Source: Fangia hongkongensis FSC776 = DSM 21703 (GTDB lineage: Bacteria > Pseudomonadota > Gammaproteobacteria > Francisellales > Francisellaceae). Taken from it: 64,000 nt of DNA. Positions 55,531 to 64,000 of the stretch are shown piece after piece. The notes below the pieces were generated by a model. The model was not told where the DNA came from and made no database searches. It saw only the letters and a list, made by a program, of their open reading frames with translations. The stretch covers positions 62,001-126,000 of the forward strand of contig NZ_KB902274.1 in assembly GCF_000379445.1 (NCBI RefSeq), in the 5' to 3' direction. A program made the position numbers and the translations under genes. Numbering within the stretch: the stretch's first letter is position 1; each line of letters starts with the position of its first letter.

Positions 55531-57990
55531 GTGAGGGGAAACAAAGCGAATGCAAAAACGCTTATTTTTAGGCTCGTATTCATTATACTGTGCTTAATTT
55601 TAATGATCTTCAGCATTTCCCGCGCTTATGCAAGTGACGAGCTACCCCCTGGGTTTGAAGACTTCTTAGAAGAGAATGAGACAACTCTTGTTACCTTACA
55701 ATTTGGTAATAATACCTTAGCTGAAGCGGTTGCAACATTTGATGATAATGAAATTACGCTTGAAGACCCAGATAAAGTATTAGCTGAACTTAAACCTTAT
55801 ATTAAAAAATCTGCACAGAGCATCCTTCTTTCTGCATTATCCGATCCATTGGCGACAAACATAGATAGAGCCTGTCAAGATGGGCCTCAGTGTGGGTTTA
55901 TTAAACCCAATATCCTTGGTGTTATCTTTGATAGGAATAACTATAAACTCTCTATCTTTATTAATCCTATCTACCTGTTAAATCAAAAAACAATCCCAAC
56001 AAAATACCTCAAAGATTCTACCGCTGGCATTAGCATGTTAAATCTATTTCAATTTGGCGCCTCGGGCAACAATGATGAAAACCACTCTCTCTCTATGAAT
56101 CACAATGGGTTTTTAGGCTATCAAAACTGGCACATTGACTATAAGACAAACTACACTTACTCAGTCACCCCAGAGCAAGAAACAATTAATCAATTTCAGT
56201 TTCGAGATCTAGATTTAAATTGGCGCCATAAACAATACTATGCTTCTTTTGGTCTTCAGGATACCATCGGCACACTGATTATCCCAACCTTTCAAATTGT
56301 TGGCGCAAGCTTTCAAACCAATAGTGATTTGATTACTAACCTAAATGAGCAAATTGCCACACCTGTTGAGGTGAATATAATCGTCCCAAGCTATGTTGAT
56401 GTCTATAGAAACAATACGCTTATCGATACACAATACTTCCCACCTGGAAACTATTTTCTTGATACAAGAGGCTTTCCATCTGGCGCTTACTTTCTGAAGC
56501 TTGACATTAGAACATTAAACAATCAAAGAAGTACCAAAGAGGTATATTTTATTAAAACTTCAGCATTACCTTTGCTCTCTTTACCGAATTACTACATCAG
56601 CTATGGCCGCTTGGCTGAAATTGACTCAAGCACCGTATTTCCTACTTTAACAAATCTCAATGTTCTATCATTGGAAGCCAAACAACGCCTACATAAACTC
56701 TTTGGTATCGGTGAGCATATTACCCTTTTTAATGAGTCTCAAGGGATGGCAGAGCTCAGCTTCATGGCTGAACTGACACATATGAGCATGGTACTATCAG
56801 GTGCTTTAAGTAACTTTGGTGATACCGGTCTTGGTTTTTCAGTGGCTGGCAGTTTTTATAGCGTCGTACTAAACACTTACCTTCGTCAAATTTGGATTAA
56901 AAACACAGAGAACAGTTACATTAATGAGTATTTTGAAGACACTGATACAAGTAATACAAACATTGGGACATCAATTGCTTTTAACTGGCATGATATAAAC
57001 TTTAATGCTGGACTTAGCTATGCCTACGTTGATGAAGAGTTTCAACATAATATTGAATTTGGCGCGACTAAATATTTCTCTTTTGGCCCCTATAATGATT
57101 TCTCTATTGCACTGACACTCGATGCCTCACAAACAAATAAAAGCATATTTTTACAGTTCACATGGAACATTGGCAGTCCAAGTGGATGGTATGGTGCTAT
57201 TGGCGCTGAGGGACAGCTTTCCAAAGAATCATCAAGCACGATACAAAGAGAGCAAAACCTTAAGTTTAATGTCGGCAAAGAAATTAATACTGCTTATACT
57301 TCTTCTGATATTGGCACAAGTACACAAATTGATGCAAACAATCAATATTATTCTCAATATGGCAGCACATCAAATCCATACTTTGATGCTTTACAACAGT
57401 TTGACTTTGCTCAATCAAAAGATAACGGCGATACCTTTAACTATAATTTAAAATTTGCAACAAGCCTTGCTTATAGCCCATCCACCTACTGGGGAGTGAG
57501 TCATTCAGATGAAACAAGTGGCGTGCTTGTTCGAGTTAATAGTGATATCCCAAGTCAATATACTGTTTATGTCAATGGTAAACCGGATAAAGTTATTGAT
57601 GCAAATAGCACTTATTATCTTCCTTTAACAAGCTATGAAACACATAATATTCAAATTCAGACACATGAGGTGACCTTAAGCGTTCCGCATAATGATCTTG
57701 ATGTCGTTGTTTACCCCGGAAATGTCCAAAGTATTATTCGCTCTGCCAAGCCTGCCCTTTTACTTATGGGTAATTTTGTCACCGAAAATGGCGCACTTCT
57801 TACACATGCAACCATTTCAGGCGGACTTGAAGATACAAATACCGATGATGAAGGGTTTGCACAAATTGATGTCCTTGAAGGGGAACCTCTCACTTTAACA
57901 CTGCAAAATGGCAGTACCTGCGAGGTTACAACCAATAATCTACAGCCCGAAGATGGTTTTGTTTATTTAGATCAAATCATTTGTCATTAG
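55531..57990 (+). CDS. Outer-membrane usher of the alternate chaperone-usher (CS1/CFA, TcfC-like) family
   Basis: 819 residues from a GTG, signal peptide ending near AYA|SD. The mature start PPGFEDFLEENETTLVTLQFGNNTLAEAVATF is the CooC/CfaC/TcfC opening; PVEVNIIVPSYVDVYRNNTLIDTQYFPPGNYFLDTRGFPSGAYFLKLDI is the family E-set/plug region; long beta-rich stretches form the barrel, and a CNA-like fold (LTHATISGGLEDTNTDDEGFAQIDV) ends it. No chaperone or pilin gene is adjacent, so it is an orphan here. Confidence 0.82.
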   Translation: MRGNKANAKTLIFRLVFIILCLILMIFSISRAYASDELPPGFEDFLEENETTLVTLQFGNNTLAEAVATFDDNEITLEDPDKVLAELKPYIKKSAQSILLSALSDPLATNIDRACQDGPQCGFIKPNILGVIFDRNNYKLSIFINPIYLLNQKTIPTKYLKDSTAGISMLNLFQFGASGNNDENHSLSMNHNGFLGYQNWHIDYKTNYTYSVTPEQETINQFQFRDLDLNWRHKQYYASFGLQDTIGTLIIPTFQIVGASFQTNSDLITNLNEQIATPVEVNIIVPSYVDVYRNNTLIDTQYFPPGNYFLDTRGFPSGAYFLKLDIRTLNNQRSTKEVYFIKTSALPLLSLPNYYISYGRLAEIDSSTVFPTLTNLNVLSLEAKQRLHKLFGIGEHITLFNESQGMAELSFMAELTHMSMVLSGALSNFGDTGLGFSVAGSFYSVVLNTYLRQIWIKNTENSYINEYFEDTDTSNTNIGTSIAFNWHDINFNAGLSYAYVDEEFQHNIEFGATKYFSFGPYNDFSIALTLDASQTNKSIFLQFTWNIGSPSGWYGAIGAEGQLSKESSSTIQREQNLKFNVGKEINTAYTSSDIGTSTQIDANNQYYSQYGSTSNPYFDALQQFDFAQSKDNGDTFNYNLKFATSLAYSPSTYWGVSHSDETSGVLVRVNSDIPSQYTVYVNGKPDKVIDANSTYYLPLTSYETHNIQIQTHEVTLSVPHNDLDVVVYPGNVQSIIRSAKPALLLMGNFVTENGALLTHATISGGLEDTNTDDEGFAQIDVLEGEPLTLTLQNGSTCEVTTNNLQPEDGFVYLDQIICH

Positions 57991-58786
57991 CAGGCATGCT
58001 CTTTTGCAGGTGTTTCGCAAGCGCTTCATTATACGCCGTTAACACCGCCTCAATATTTTTATACTTAGGATGACTAAAGCTCGATTTTTTTGATAATACG
58101 GTATAGTAGATCTTGGTAAATAATGGCGTCCCTTGAATAGATACTTTGTTCCTATGAAGCGCCTGATTATAATATTCAACAATTTCAGGAATCGCTAAAA
58201 TCAGCTGAATTTTATTGAGCATTAACATTCTAATTGCTGTTTCTAAATTTGGATAGGCTACAATGCGAGAGCGATTTTCGGACTTAGAGAGACACTTCAA
58301 AAAAGCACTATTATAACTATTCCCCTTCACTACACCAACTTTTAACTTTTCTTTTGACAGATTTGGACAGGCATCAAAATAGCGCGCCTGATAATGCTCA
58401 TTTGTCACCCATACATACTCTGCCGTTGTCACAGGAATGCTTGGGTAATAAACACTCTTCTCCCTAAATTTCTTTTTTGATACCATCAGCGCACCATCAA
58501 TCTTACCACTTGCTACCAGTTTCCAGCACTGACTCCACGGAATAATTGTTATAGTGGTTTTAACCCCCAAAGATGAAAAGAGCTTCCTATTTAGCTCAAC
58601 ATCTTTGCCTTTCACTTGGCCATTTACTTTATAATCATATGGAGGCCAAGGCTCTGCACAAAGCGTTAAATGCCTTGCTTCATCTGTTTTACTTTCAGCT
58701 GCAATGCCTAAATTAGTAGACAGTCCAAGAGCAATAATACCCATCAAAAAAACCAAAAAAATTATTCGGCGCACGAATAGACTCAC
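57977..58786 (-). CDS. Periplasmic amino-acid-type solute-binding protein (SBP_bac_3), orphan
   Basis: 269 residues from a GTG with a GGAGG 6 nt before it, then a signal peptide ending near GIAA. LTLCAEPWPPYDYKVNGQVKGKDVELNRKLFSSLG and PWSQCWKLVASGKIDGALMVSKKKFREKSVYY match the family 3 binding proteins. No permease or ATPase nearby. Convergent with the usher, overlapping by 14 bp. Confidence 0.82.
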   Translation of the reverse strand: MSLFVRRIIFLVFLMGIIALGLSTNLGIAAESKTDEARHLTLCAEPWPPYDYKVNGQVKGKDVELNRKLFSSLGVKTTITIIPWSQCWKLVASGKIDGALMVSKKKFREKSVYYPSIPVTTAEYVWVTNEHYQARYFDACPNLSKEKLKVGVVKGNSYNSAFLKCLSKSENRSRIVAYPNLETAIRMLMLNKIQLILAIPEIVEYYNQALHRNKVSIQGTPLFTKIYYTVLSKKSSFSHPKYKNIEAVLTAYNEALAKHLQKSMPANDK

Positions 58787-58864
58787 CTCTCTCCTCCTTT
58801 GTTGAAATGAAATAATTTATAACACACTCATCGAAAAATGTAGCAAGTAATTTCATATTTGCAA

Positions 58865-60655
58865 TTACTTCTTATCAGGAATAATTCCCATCACTGGCAA
58901 CACATGGCTCATCATCTCGGCAAATACAGGTGCAGCAGCTGATCCTCCACCATATGCCTCACCTTTTGGGTCATCAATCACCACAACAGCCACAATCTCA
59001 GGATGCGAAGCCGGAGCAATGCCAACAAAGGTTGCCATGTAACTATCTGTAGCATAGCCCCCGGCAATGGCCTTTCTTACGGTACCTGTTTTGCCAGCAA
59101 TATGATAGCTTGGCACTTTTGCCTTTGAAGCGGTTCCTCCTCTACCCTCAACAACAGAGCTTAGCATATCAACCATTTTATTTGCGATTACTTTGGAGAT
59201 AATAGGATAAGATGGCGCTGGCTCATTTTGACTTCGTTTTAATAAGGTTGGTGGCACCATTTTCCCATCATTCGCAATGGTCGCATAAGCCTTTGCAATC
59301 TGTAGCGCCGTACCATTCATACTATAACCAAATGATAAAGTTGCTAAGGGGAAATCTCCCCATTTGTGTGGTGATGGCACATAACCTGTACGCTCCCCTG
59401 GGAATTCAATTCCAGTGATCTTACCAAATCCAAATTCCCTTAATGTCTCTGCCAAAGCATTTGCATTTAAAGAGAGAATAATGCGTGAAATACCCACGTT
59501 GGATGATTTCATTAAAATATGACGCAAATCCATTTCACCGTAATTACGAAAATCTCTCACCGTTCTGCCACCTACGCGATAATAGCCAGGGGATGTATCA
59601 ACCACTGTATCAACATCATACTGACCACTTTTTAGTCCTGTTACCGCTGCAAAGGGTTTCATCACAGAACCCGGTTCATAAACATCTGTTAACACGCGGT
59701 TTCTACGCTTATCTGGCGTTGCATCAGAGAGATTATTCGGGTTATAAGATGGATAATTTACCATCGCTAATACCTCACCTGTATGAACATTTAAAATAAC
59801 AGCTGATCCTGCCGTAGCATTATTTTCAATAACCCCTTCTTTGATATACTTATAAGCAATATATTGTATTTTCCTGTCAATACTTAAATATACATCCTGA
59901 CCATGCTCTAAGGGCTTATCATCAACATTCTTTCGCGCCACACCCCCTTTTAAATCACGCTGAATCGAGCGCTTTCCATCCTTCCCAGTTAAAAGCGTAT
60001 CAAACTGAAGTTCAATTCCTTCTTGCCCCTTACCATCAACATTGGTAAAACCAACAATATGTGCAGTAACAGATGCATCCGGATAGTAACGTTTAAACTC
60101 CCGATCAAGGTTCACACCTTTGATATCCATATTGTTAATTTGCTCAGCAATAAGCGGAGAAACTTGTCTTTTAAGATAAATAAAACCACTTCTTCCATGA
60201 AGTTTTCTTAAACGCTCGAGTATACGGCTTTGCTGCGCGTTTGAGAGCTTTAATAACTGCATGACTTGTTTAAGCTTTGGATTATCTGCACGAATGAAAA
60301 ATGGATCAATCCAAATAGAGTCAACTGGCGTGCTAATTGCCAAAGGCTTTCCATTTCGATCTAGAATCATGCCACGATAAGCATGTGTGACCATCGTACG
60401 CTCTGAGCGATTATCCCCTTCTTGTTTTAATTTTTGGTGCTCTTTGGTTTGCATATGGATAAGCTTATAAATCAACAAAACAACCACAAGCATAAGCACA
60501 AAGGTAATAAAAATATAACGCCATAGGTAATTAGACTTTTTTGCTTTTTTTGCCGTTTTTACCTTATTTCCACCTAGCTCTTTTTTTTTATTATTTATAT
60601 TTCTCTTGACTCTGTGGTACTGCGTTTCATTAGAAGGCTTTTTGCGATCAGTCAT
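58865..60655 (-). CDS. ftsI: Peptidoglycan D,D-transpeptidase FtsI (PBP3)
   Basis: 596 residues. A cytoplasmic Lys-rich N-terminus and one membrane helix (~residues 43-63), a dimerisation domain (YRGMILDRNGKPLAISTPVDSIWID), then the transpeptidase with the catalytic Ser in YEPGSVMKPFAAVT, SSN in KSSNVGISR, and KTGT. It cross-links septal murein. Start at ATG 60655, which overlaps ftsL by 8 bp and has GGTGG ahead; upstream in-frame codons lie inside ftsL. Confidence 0.95.
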   Translation of the reverse strand: MTDRKKPSNETQYHRVKRNINNKKKELGGNKVKTAKKAKKSNYLWRYIFITFVLMLVVVLLIYKLIHMQTKEHQKLKQEGDNRSERTMVTHAYRGMILDRNGKPLAISTPVDSIWIDPFFIRADNPKLKQVMQLLKLSNAQQSRILERLRKLHGRSGFIYLKRQVSPLIAEQINNMDIKGVNLDREFKRYYPDASVTAHIVGFTNVDGKGQEGIELQFDTLLTGKDGKRSIQRDLKGGVARKNVDDKPLEHGQDVYLSIDRKIQYIAYKYIKEGVIENNATAGSAVILNVHTGEVLAMVNYPSYNPNNLSDATPDKRRNRVLTDVYEPGSVMKPFAAVTGLKSGQYDVDTVVDTSPGYYRVGGRTVRDFRNYGEMDLRHILMKSSNVGISRIILSLNANALAETLREFGFGKITGIEFPGERTGYVPSPHKWGDFPLATLSFGYSMNGTALQIAKAYATIANDGKMVPPTLLKRSQNEPAPSYPIISKVIANKMVDMLSSVVEGRGGTASKAKVPSYHIAGKTGTVRKAIAGGYATDSYMATFVGIAPASHPEIVAVVVIDDPKGEAYGGGSAAAPVFAEMMSHVLPVMGIIPDKK

Positions 60656-60980
60656 TTTCCACCTGTATGGTTTGAATATCTTTTGCCTTTGGTAAGTACA
60701 TATTGTTTTTCTTGGCAACTTCTTCCACATGTGTTGGTGAGGCGAGTGTGCTATGCTCAATTAAAATTTGAGTCCATTGATCTCTTAAGTCCTCTCGCCC
60801 ATAATATAGTTTCTGCTCCTGATCAAGCGCAACCTTATAGTGATATTTAACAACAACCACCGAAAAAGCTGACAATAAAACAAAAAGACATAGTACAAAA
60901 GCAACAATCACCTTTGCATTAAAGGTGCTTTTAACAAAAGATTGCCAGAGTTTTTGGCGAACCTCTTTTCGCGACATCAT
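60648..60980 (-). CDS. ftsL: Cell division protein FtsL
   Basis: 110 residues, one membrane helix (~22-45) and a short periplasmic coiled-coil, as FtsL in the FtsQLB complex. It starts directly after the rsmH stop and its end overlaps ftsI. Position between rsmH and ftsI is what identifies it, since FtsL diverges quickly. Confidence 0.85.
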   Translation of the reverse strand: MMSRKEVRQKLWQSFVKSTFNAKVIVAFVLCLFVLLSAFSVVVVKYHYKVALDQEQKLYYGREDLRDQWTQILIEHSTLASPTHVEEVAKKNNMYLPKAKDIQTIQVEND

Positions 60981-61901
60981 CTACAGTTTCTCCACAACTC
61001 TCAGCATTGCACTTCTTGAGCGAATATTTTCTTCTAATTCATTATCTGTCGCTTTTGCCTTTTTTACCACCCATTTCATCAAAGCAGGTTTTTCCTCCAT
61101 AATTGGCAAATGCCTTGGTAGTGACTTGTCGCTTTGTTTTGCTGCCATATTCACCATGAATTGCTTGACTATTCTATCTTCAAGCGAATGAAATGTGATA
61201 ATGCTAAGGCGCCCTTTAGCCGCTAGAATATCATACGCACATTTAAGCACACTGTGCACCTCATCTAGCTCCTGATTCACATAAATTCGAAGCGCTTGAA
61301 ATACCCGTGTGGCAGGGTGTTTTTTTTCGCGTTTCCCAATGGTTTTTAGAATAAAATCAGCCAAGTCAACCGTTGTGTTAAAAGATTCACCCAATAAAAG
61401 ATGCGCCTTTATTGATTTTGCAATTTTCCAAGCATGGCGCTCCTCACCAAAGTTTCTAAAAATATCAGCAAGCTCTTGATCAGAGAGCTTCTCTAGCACT
61501 TCTTTAGCCGAGATGCCTTTAGTGGGATCCATTCGCATATCTAATGGACCTAACTTAGAAAAACTAAACCCTCTTTCTGCCACATCAAGCTGCGGTGAAG
61601 AAACACCCAAGTCTAATAAAATGCCATCTACTTTGCCTATTAGGTTATGCTCTTCGCAATACTGATGCATATTAGAAAATGGCGCATGAACAATACTAAA
61701 GTTTGGCGCATTAAAGTGCGTATTGGCATAAGCAACTGCATCTGGATCTCTGTCAAATGCAATGAGTTTTCCCTCTCTGCCAAGCATTTTTAATATGACT
61801 TTAGAGTGGCCACCACGCCCAAAAGTGCCATCAATGTATACACCATCTGTTTGAATATTTAATCCATCTATTGACTCTTCAAGTAGAACTGAGTAATGCA
61901 T
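60981..61901 (-). CDS. rsmH: 16S rRNA m4C1402 methyltransferase RsmH (MraW)
   Basis: 306 residues. HYSVLLEESIDGLNIQTDGVYIDGTFGRGGHSKVIL, DRDPDAV, GILLDLGVSSPQLD, ERGFSF and RIYVNQELDE are RsmH motifs. It methylates C1402 with SAM. First gene of the dcw cluster in this genome; mraZ is not in front of it. Its start overlaps trpA by 23 bp. Confidence 0.96.
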   Translation of the reverse strand: MHYSVLLEESIDGLNIQTDGVYIDGTFGRGGHSKVILKMLGREGKLIAFDRDPDAVAYANTHFNAPNFSIVHAPFSNMHQYCEEHNLIGKVDGILLDLGVSSPQLDVAERGFSFSKLGPLDMRMDPTKGISAKEVLEKLSDQELADIFRNFGEERHAWKIAKSIKAHLLLGESFNTTVDLADFILKTIGKREKKHPATRVFQALRIYVNQELDEVHSVLKCAYDILAAKGRLSIITFHSLEDRIVKQFMVNMAAKQSDKSLPRHLPIMEEKPALMKWVVKKAKATDNELEENIRSRSAMLRVVEKL

Positions 61902-62685
61902 TTTGTTCCTTCACCTGTTGAATAAAGCTCGCAATTTCACTTTGAGCATGATGAAGGTTATTGAGATTTTTTTCAATGATTGATGTAAAGAAACTGCCAA
62001 CAATTGCACCATTAGCACCGGCTTCCCATACTGTACGAACATGCTCAGGTTTAGAAATGCCAAACCCCACCACCATCGGCTCGTCAATTAAGGCTCTCAC
62101 ATGCTGAATGCGTTTAATGGTTTCAGGAGCGACTTCAGATCTCGCACCTGTTGTACCAAAACCACTTAATACATAATTAAATGCTGTTGTATGGCTAGAG
62201 AGAAGCGCAATGCGTTTATCATTTGTATTTGGAGCAATCATTTGAACACTGCCAATATGATACTTCTTCAATAAAGCTAAATGCCTTTGGGCTTCTTCTA
62301 AAGGCAAATCCGCAGAAACAATCGCATCAACACCTGCCTCACTTAGCGCTTGATAGGCACTTTCTCCTTGCTTAAATAACAGGTTATAGTAAATAAGAAG
62401 CCCAATAGGAATATCATTGGAAATTTGACGAATTTCCTTTAAAAAAGCAATAGAGCGTTCAAAACTCATGCCTGATTGTAAGGCGCGCTCCATTGAGCGC
62501 TGATTGGTTGGCCCATCAGCGATAGGATCCGAAAATGCAAATCCAAGCTCAAGCGCATCTGCTCCTGCTTCAATCACTGATTTGATCAAAGCAAGACTTG
62601 CTTCATAATTAGGGTCACCAATTGTAAAAAATGGGATAAATATCTTTTTGTTTTCAGTTGAGAATAAACGTTGAAATCGATTCAT
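61879..62685 (-). CDS. trpA: Tryptophan synthase alpha subunit
   Basis: 268 residues. Splits indole-3-glycerol phosphate to indole for TrpB. FIPFFTIGDPNYEASLALI, ALELGFAFSDPIADGPTNQRSMERAL (catalytic Glu/Asp), DAIVSADLPLEEA and GFGISKPEHVRTVWEAGANGAIVGSF are all family motifs. ATG overlaps the trpB stop by 1 bp; its own end overlaps rsmH. Confidence 0.96.
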   Translation of the reverse strand: MNRFQRLFSTENKKIFIPFFTIGDPNYEASLALIKSVIEAGADALELGFAFSDPIADGPTNQRSMERALQSGMSFERSIAFLKEIRQISNDIPIGLLIYYNLLFKQGESAYQALSEAGVDAIVSADLPLEEAQRHLALLKKYHIGSVQMIAPNTNDKRIALLSSHTTAFNYVLSGFGTTGARSEVAPETIKRIQHVRALIDEPMVVGFGISKPEHVRTVWEAGANGAIVGSFFTSIIEKNLNNLHHAQSEIASFIQQVKEQNALLSST

Positions 62686-63860
62686 TAGGCCTCGCCTCTA
62701 TAATTAAAATAACTCTGCAAATCCTTGTCTCCCCTACCTGAAAGGTTAACAAGCACGGTTTTCCCACAAAGCGTCTCTTTTGCCAACTTCAATGCCAAGG
62801 CCAAGGCATGTGAAGACTCAAATGCCGGAATAATTCCCTCTTTTTTCGATAATATTTCAAAGGCGCAAATTGCTTCTTCATCAGTAATCGTCTTGTAATT
62901 AACCCGAGAAATAGATTGCAAATAGGCATGCTCAGGACCAATCCCCGGGTAATCCAGCCCTGCTGAAATAGAATAGGGCTCTTTAATCTGACCATCTTCA
63001 TTCTGTAAAAAAAGTGATTGCATACCATGAAAGACGCCTTCAACGCCTCTATTCATTGTTGCTGCATGCTCTTCAGTATCCATGCCTTTTCCAGCAGGCT
63101 CAGCCCCATAAATCATAACCGATTTATCTTCCAAAAAAGCAGAGAAAAGCCCAATGGCATTACTACCACCACCAACACACGCTATAATCGCATCTGGCAG
63201 CTTTCCAGTGCGCGCTAACATCTGTGCTTTTGCTTCTTGACCAATAACAGATTGAAAATAGCGGACAATTTCCGGAAAAGGATAAGGCCCTGCTGCCGTT
63301 CCAAAACAATAATAAGTATCCTCTGCATGTGTGATCCAATCACGCATTGCATCGTTAATAGCATCTTTTAAAGTTGCACTACCAGAAGAAACGCTATGCA
63401 CCTTAGCACCAAACAGCTTCATCCTTTCAACATTTGGCTGCTGCCTTGCAATATCTACAGCGCCCATATAAATTTCAACATCCATACCAAGCATCGCGCC
63501 TGTCATTGCTGTTGCTACACCATGCTGCCCTGCCCCTGTCTCTGCAATGATGCGTTTTTTGCCCAAATATTTAGCCAATAGCAATTGCCCGATGGTGTTA
63601 TTTGTTTTATGTGCGCCTCCATGCAATAAATCCTCTCGTTTTAAATATAAATCAAATCCATAAGCTTTAGAGAGGTTTTTCATGTAGGTTACAGGAGTTT
63701 CTCTTCCTGCATAGTTTTTAAGTAGATCTTGAAACTCACTTTGGAATGACTGATCCTCTTTTGCTTTGATAAAACCCGCTTCAATTTCCATTAATATCGG
63801 CATTAAGCTCTCAGGCGCATAACAACCGCCATATCTGCCATAACGTGATTTTAACTTCAT
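62685..63860 (-). CDS. trpB: Tryptophan synthase beta subunit
   Basis: 391 residues, PLP enzyme joining indole and serine. [20 protein letters not shown] at the start, the PLP Lys in [20 protein letters not shown], and [10 protein letters not shown] for the PLP phosphate. I start at ATG 63860 to match the family; the frame is open to 63929. First gene of trpBA-rsmH-ftsL-ftsI. Confidence 0.96.
   Translation of the reverse strand: MKLKSRYGRYGGCYAPESLMPILMEIEAGFIKAKEDQSFQSEFQDLLKNYAGRETPVTYMKNLSKAYGFDLYLKREDLLHGGAHKTNNTIGQLLLAKYLGKKRIIAETGAGQHGVATAMTGAMLGMDVEIYMGAVDIARQQPNVERMKLFGAKVHSVSSGSATLKDAINDAMRDWITHAEDTYYCFGTAAGPYPFPEIVRYFQSVIGQEAKAQMLARTGKLPDAIIACVGGGSNAIGLFSAFLEDKSVMIYGAEPAGKGMDTEEHAATMNRGVEGVFHGMQSLFLQNEDGQIKEPYSISAGLDYPGIGPEHAYLQSISRVNYKTITDEEAICAFEILSKKEGIIPAFESSHALALALKLAKETLCGKTVLVNLSGRGDKDLQSYFNYRGEA
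63528..63535 (-). other. KOPS-like octamer, right of dif
   Basis: CCCTGCCC on +, so GGGCAGGG on the minus strand, pointing left toward dif. Inside trpB. Confidence 0.35.
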
Positions 63861-63899
63861 GCACTCACTCACTATTTGAACATTACTATCTAGAAAATC

Positions 63900-63929
63900 A
63901 CTATAGCATGTATTAGTGCAGAAATACAA
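63900..63929 (-). promoter_or_regulatory. Candidate trpBA promoter
   Basis: On the minus strand TTGTAT (63929-63924), 18 nt, TATAGT (63905-63900), about 40 nt before trpB. No Trp-rich leader peptide is visible before it in the remaining 71 bp. Confidence 0.55.
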
Positions 63930-64000
63930 ATAATCTTGCCACTTTATATTACAGTGGACTGCATTTTTTCTCTTTTTTTAAAAACCTTATCGCGTAGAAC

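Noticed and set aside
1-64000. tRNA genes, CRISPR arrays, insertion sequences
   Set aside because: No T-loop signature in a cloverleaf context, no spaced direct repeats and no transposase-like protein were found on reading both strands.

Overview
The window looks like a chromosomal segment of an AT-rich gammaproteobacterium related to the Francisella / Fastidiosibacteraceae / Piscirickettsia side of the class. The grounds are gammaproteobacterial gene pairs (purM-purN, rpsO-pnp, divergent bamD/rluD, rlmKL, darP, rdgC, erpA, potGHI, artPIQM), low GC and short intergenic gaps. No rRNA, tRNA, CRISPR array, insertion sequence or prophage was seen.

Layout. 1-12.7 kb: a truncated MFS transporter, a PatB/MalY-type C-S lyase with an ArsR-family regulator, then a run of + strand genes: a GshB-like ATP-grasp enzyme overlapping a fused N-formylglutamate-amidohydrolase-like / QEGLA metallopeptidase gene, an orphan ABC ATPase, pyrE, an Asp/Glu racemase-like gene, rpsO, pnp and erpA. 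12.7-17.9 kb: YqhA, a dif site at 13407-13434, a kinase remnant, a YoaK-like protein, rlmKL and an oxidoreductase. 18-29.4 kb: rsmE, purMN, peptide and MFS transporters, a Bax-inhibitor-1 protein, and a tight grxB-rsxB-nth-DUF1841 run. 29.4-32.4 kb: an ATPase and two aminoglycoside-phosphotransferase-like genes. 32.8-40.5 kb: rplU-rpmA, a LysR regulator, an arginine-type ABC operon and a putrescine-type potGHI operon without its binding protein. 40.5-49.3 kb: OYE, a multicopper oxidase behind a MerR-type promoter, rdgC, bamD/rluD, hemolysin III, a YiiX-like protein and nfsA. 49.4-54.3 kb: a Tus-like gene, then permease, lysA and glyA. 54.4-58 kb: darP, a retropepsin and an alternate (CS1/CFA-type) usher. 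58-64 kb: an amino-acid binding protein and a trpB-trpA-rsmH-ftsL-ftsI cluster in which every junction touches or overlaps.

The most interesting system is a candidate replication-terminus module. (i) A 28-bp sequence matches E. coli dif at 25 positions, with an identical XerD arm. (ii) A 284-aa protein of otherwise unknown function shows, by eye, the motif order and spacing of Tus, the Ter-binding fork-arrest protein. (iii) A 19-bp sequence occurs three times: on the minus strand left of dif, and twice on the plus strand right of dif, one of these just upstream of the Tus-like gene. Inverted polarity about dif is what a fork trap requires. Three KOPS-like octamers found by eye all point at dif. 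The dif call is strong; the Tus/Ter reading is inference and can be tested.
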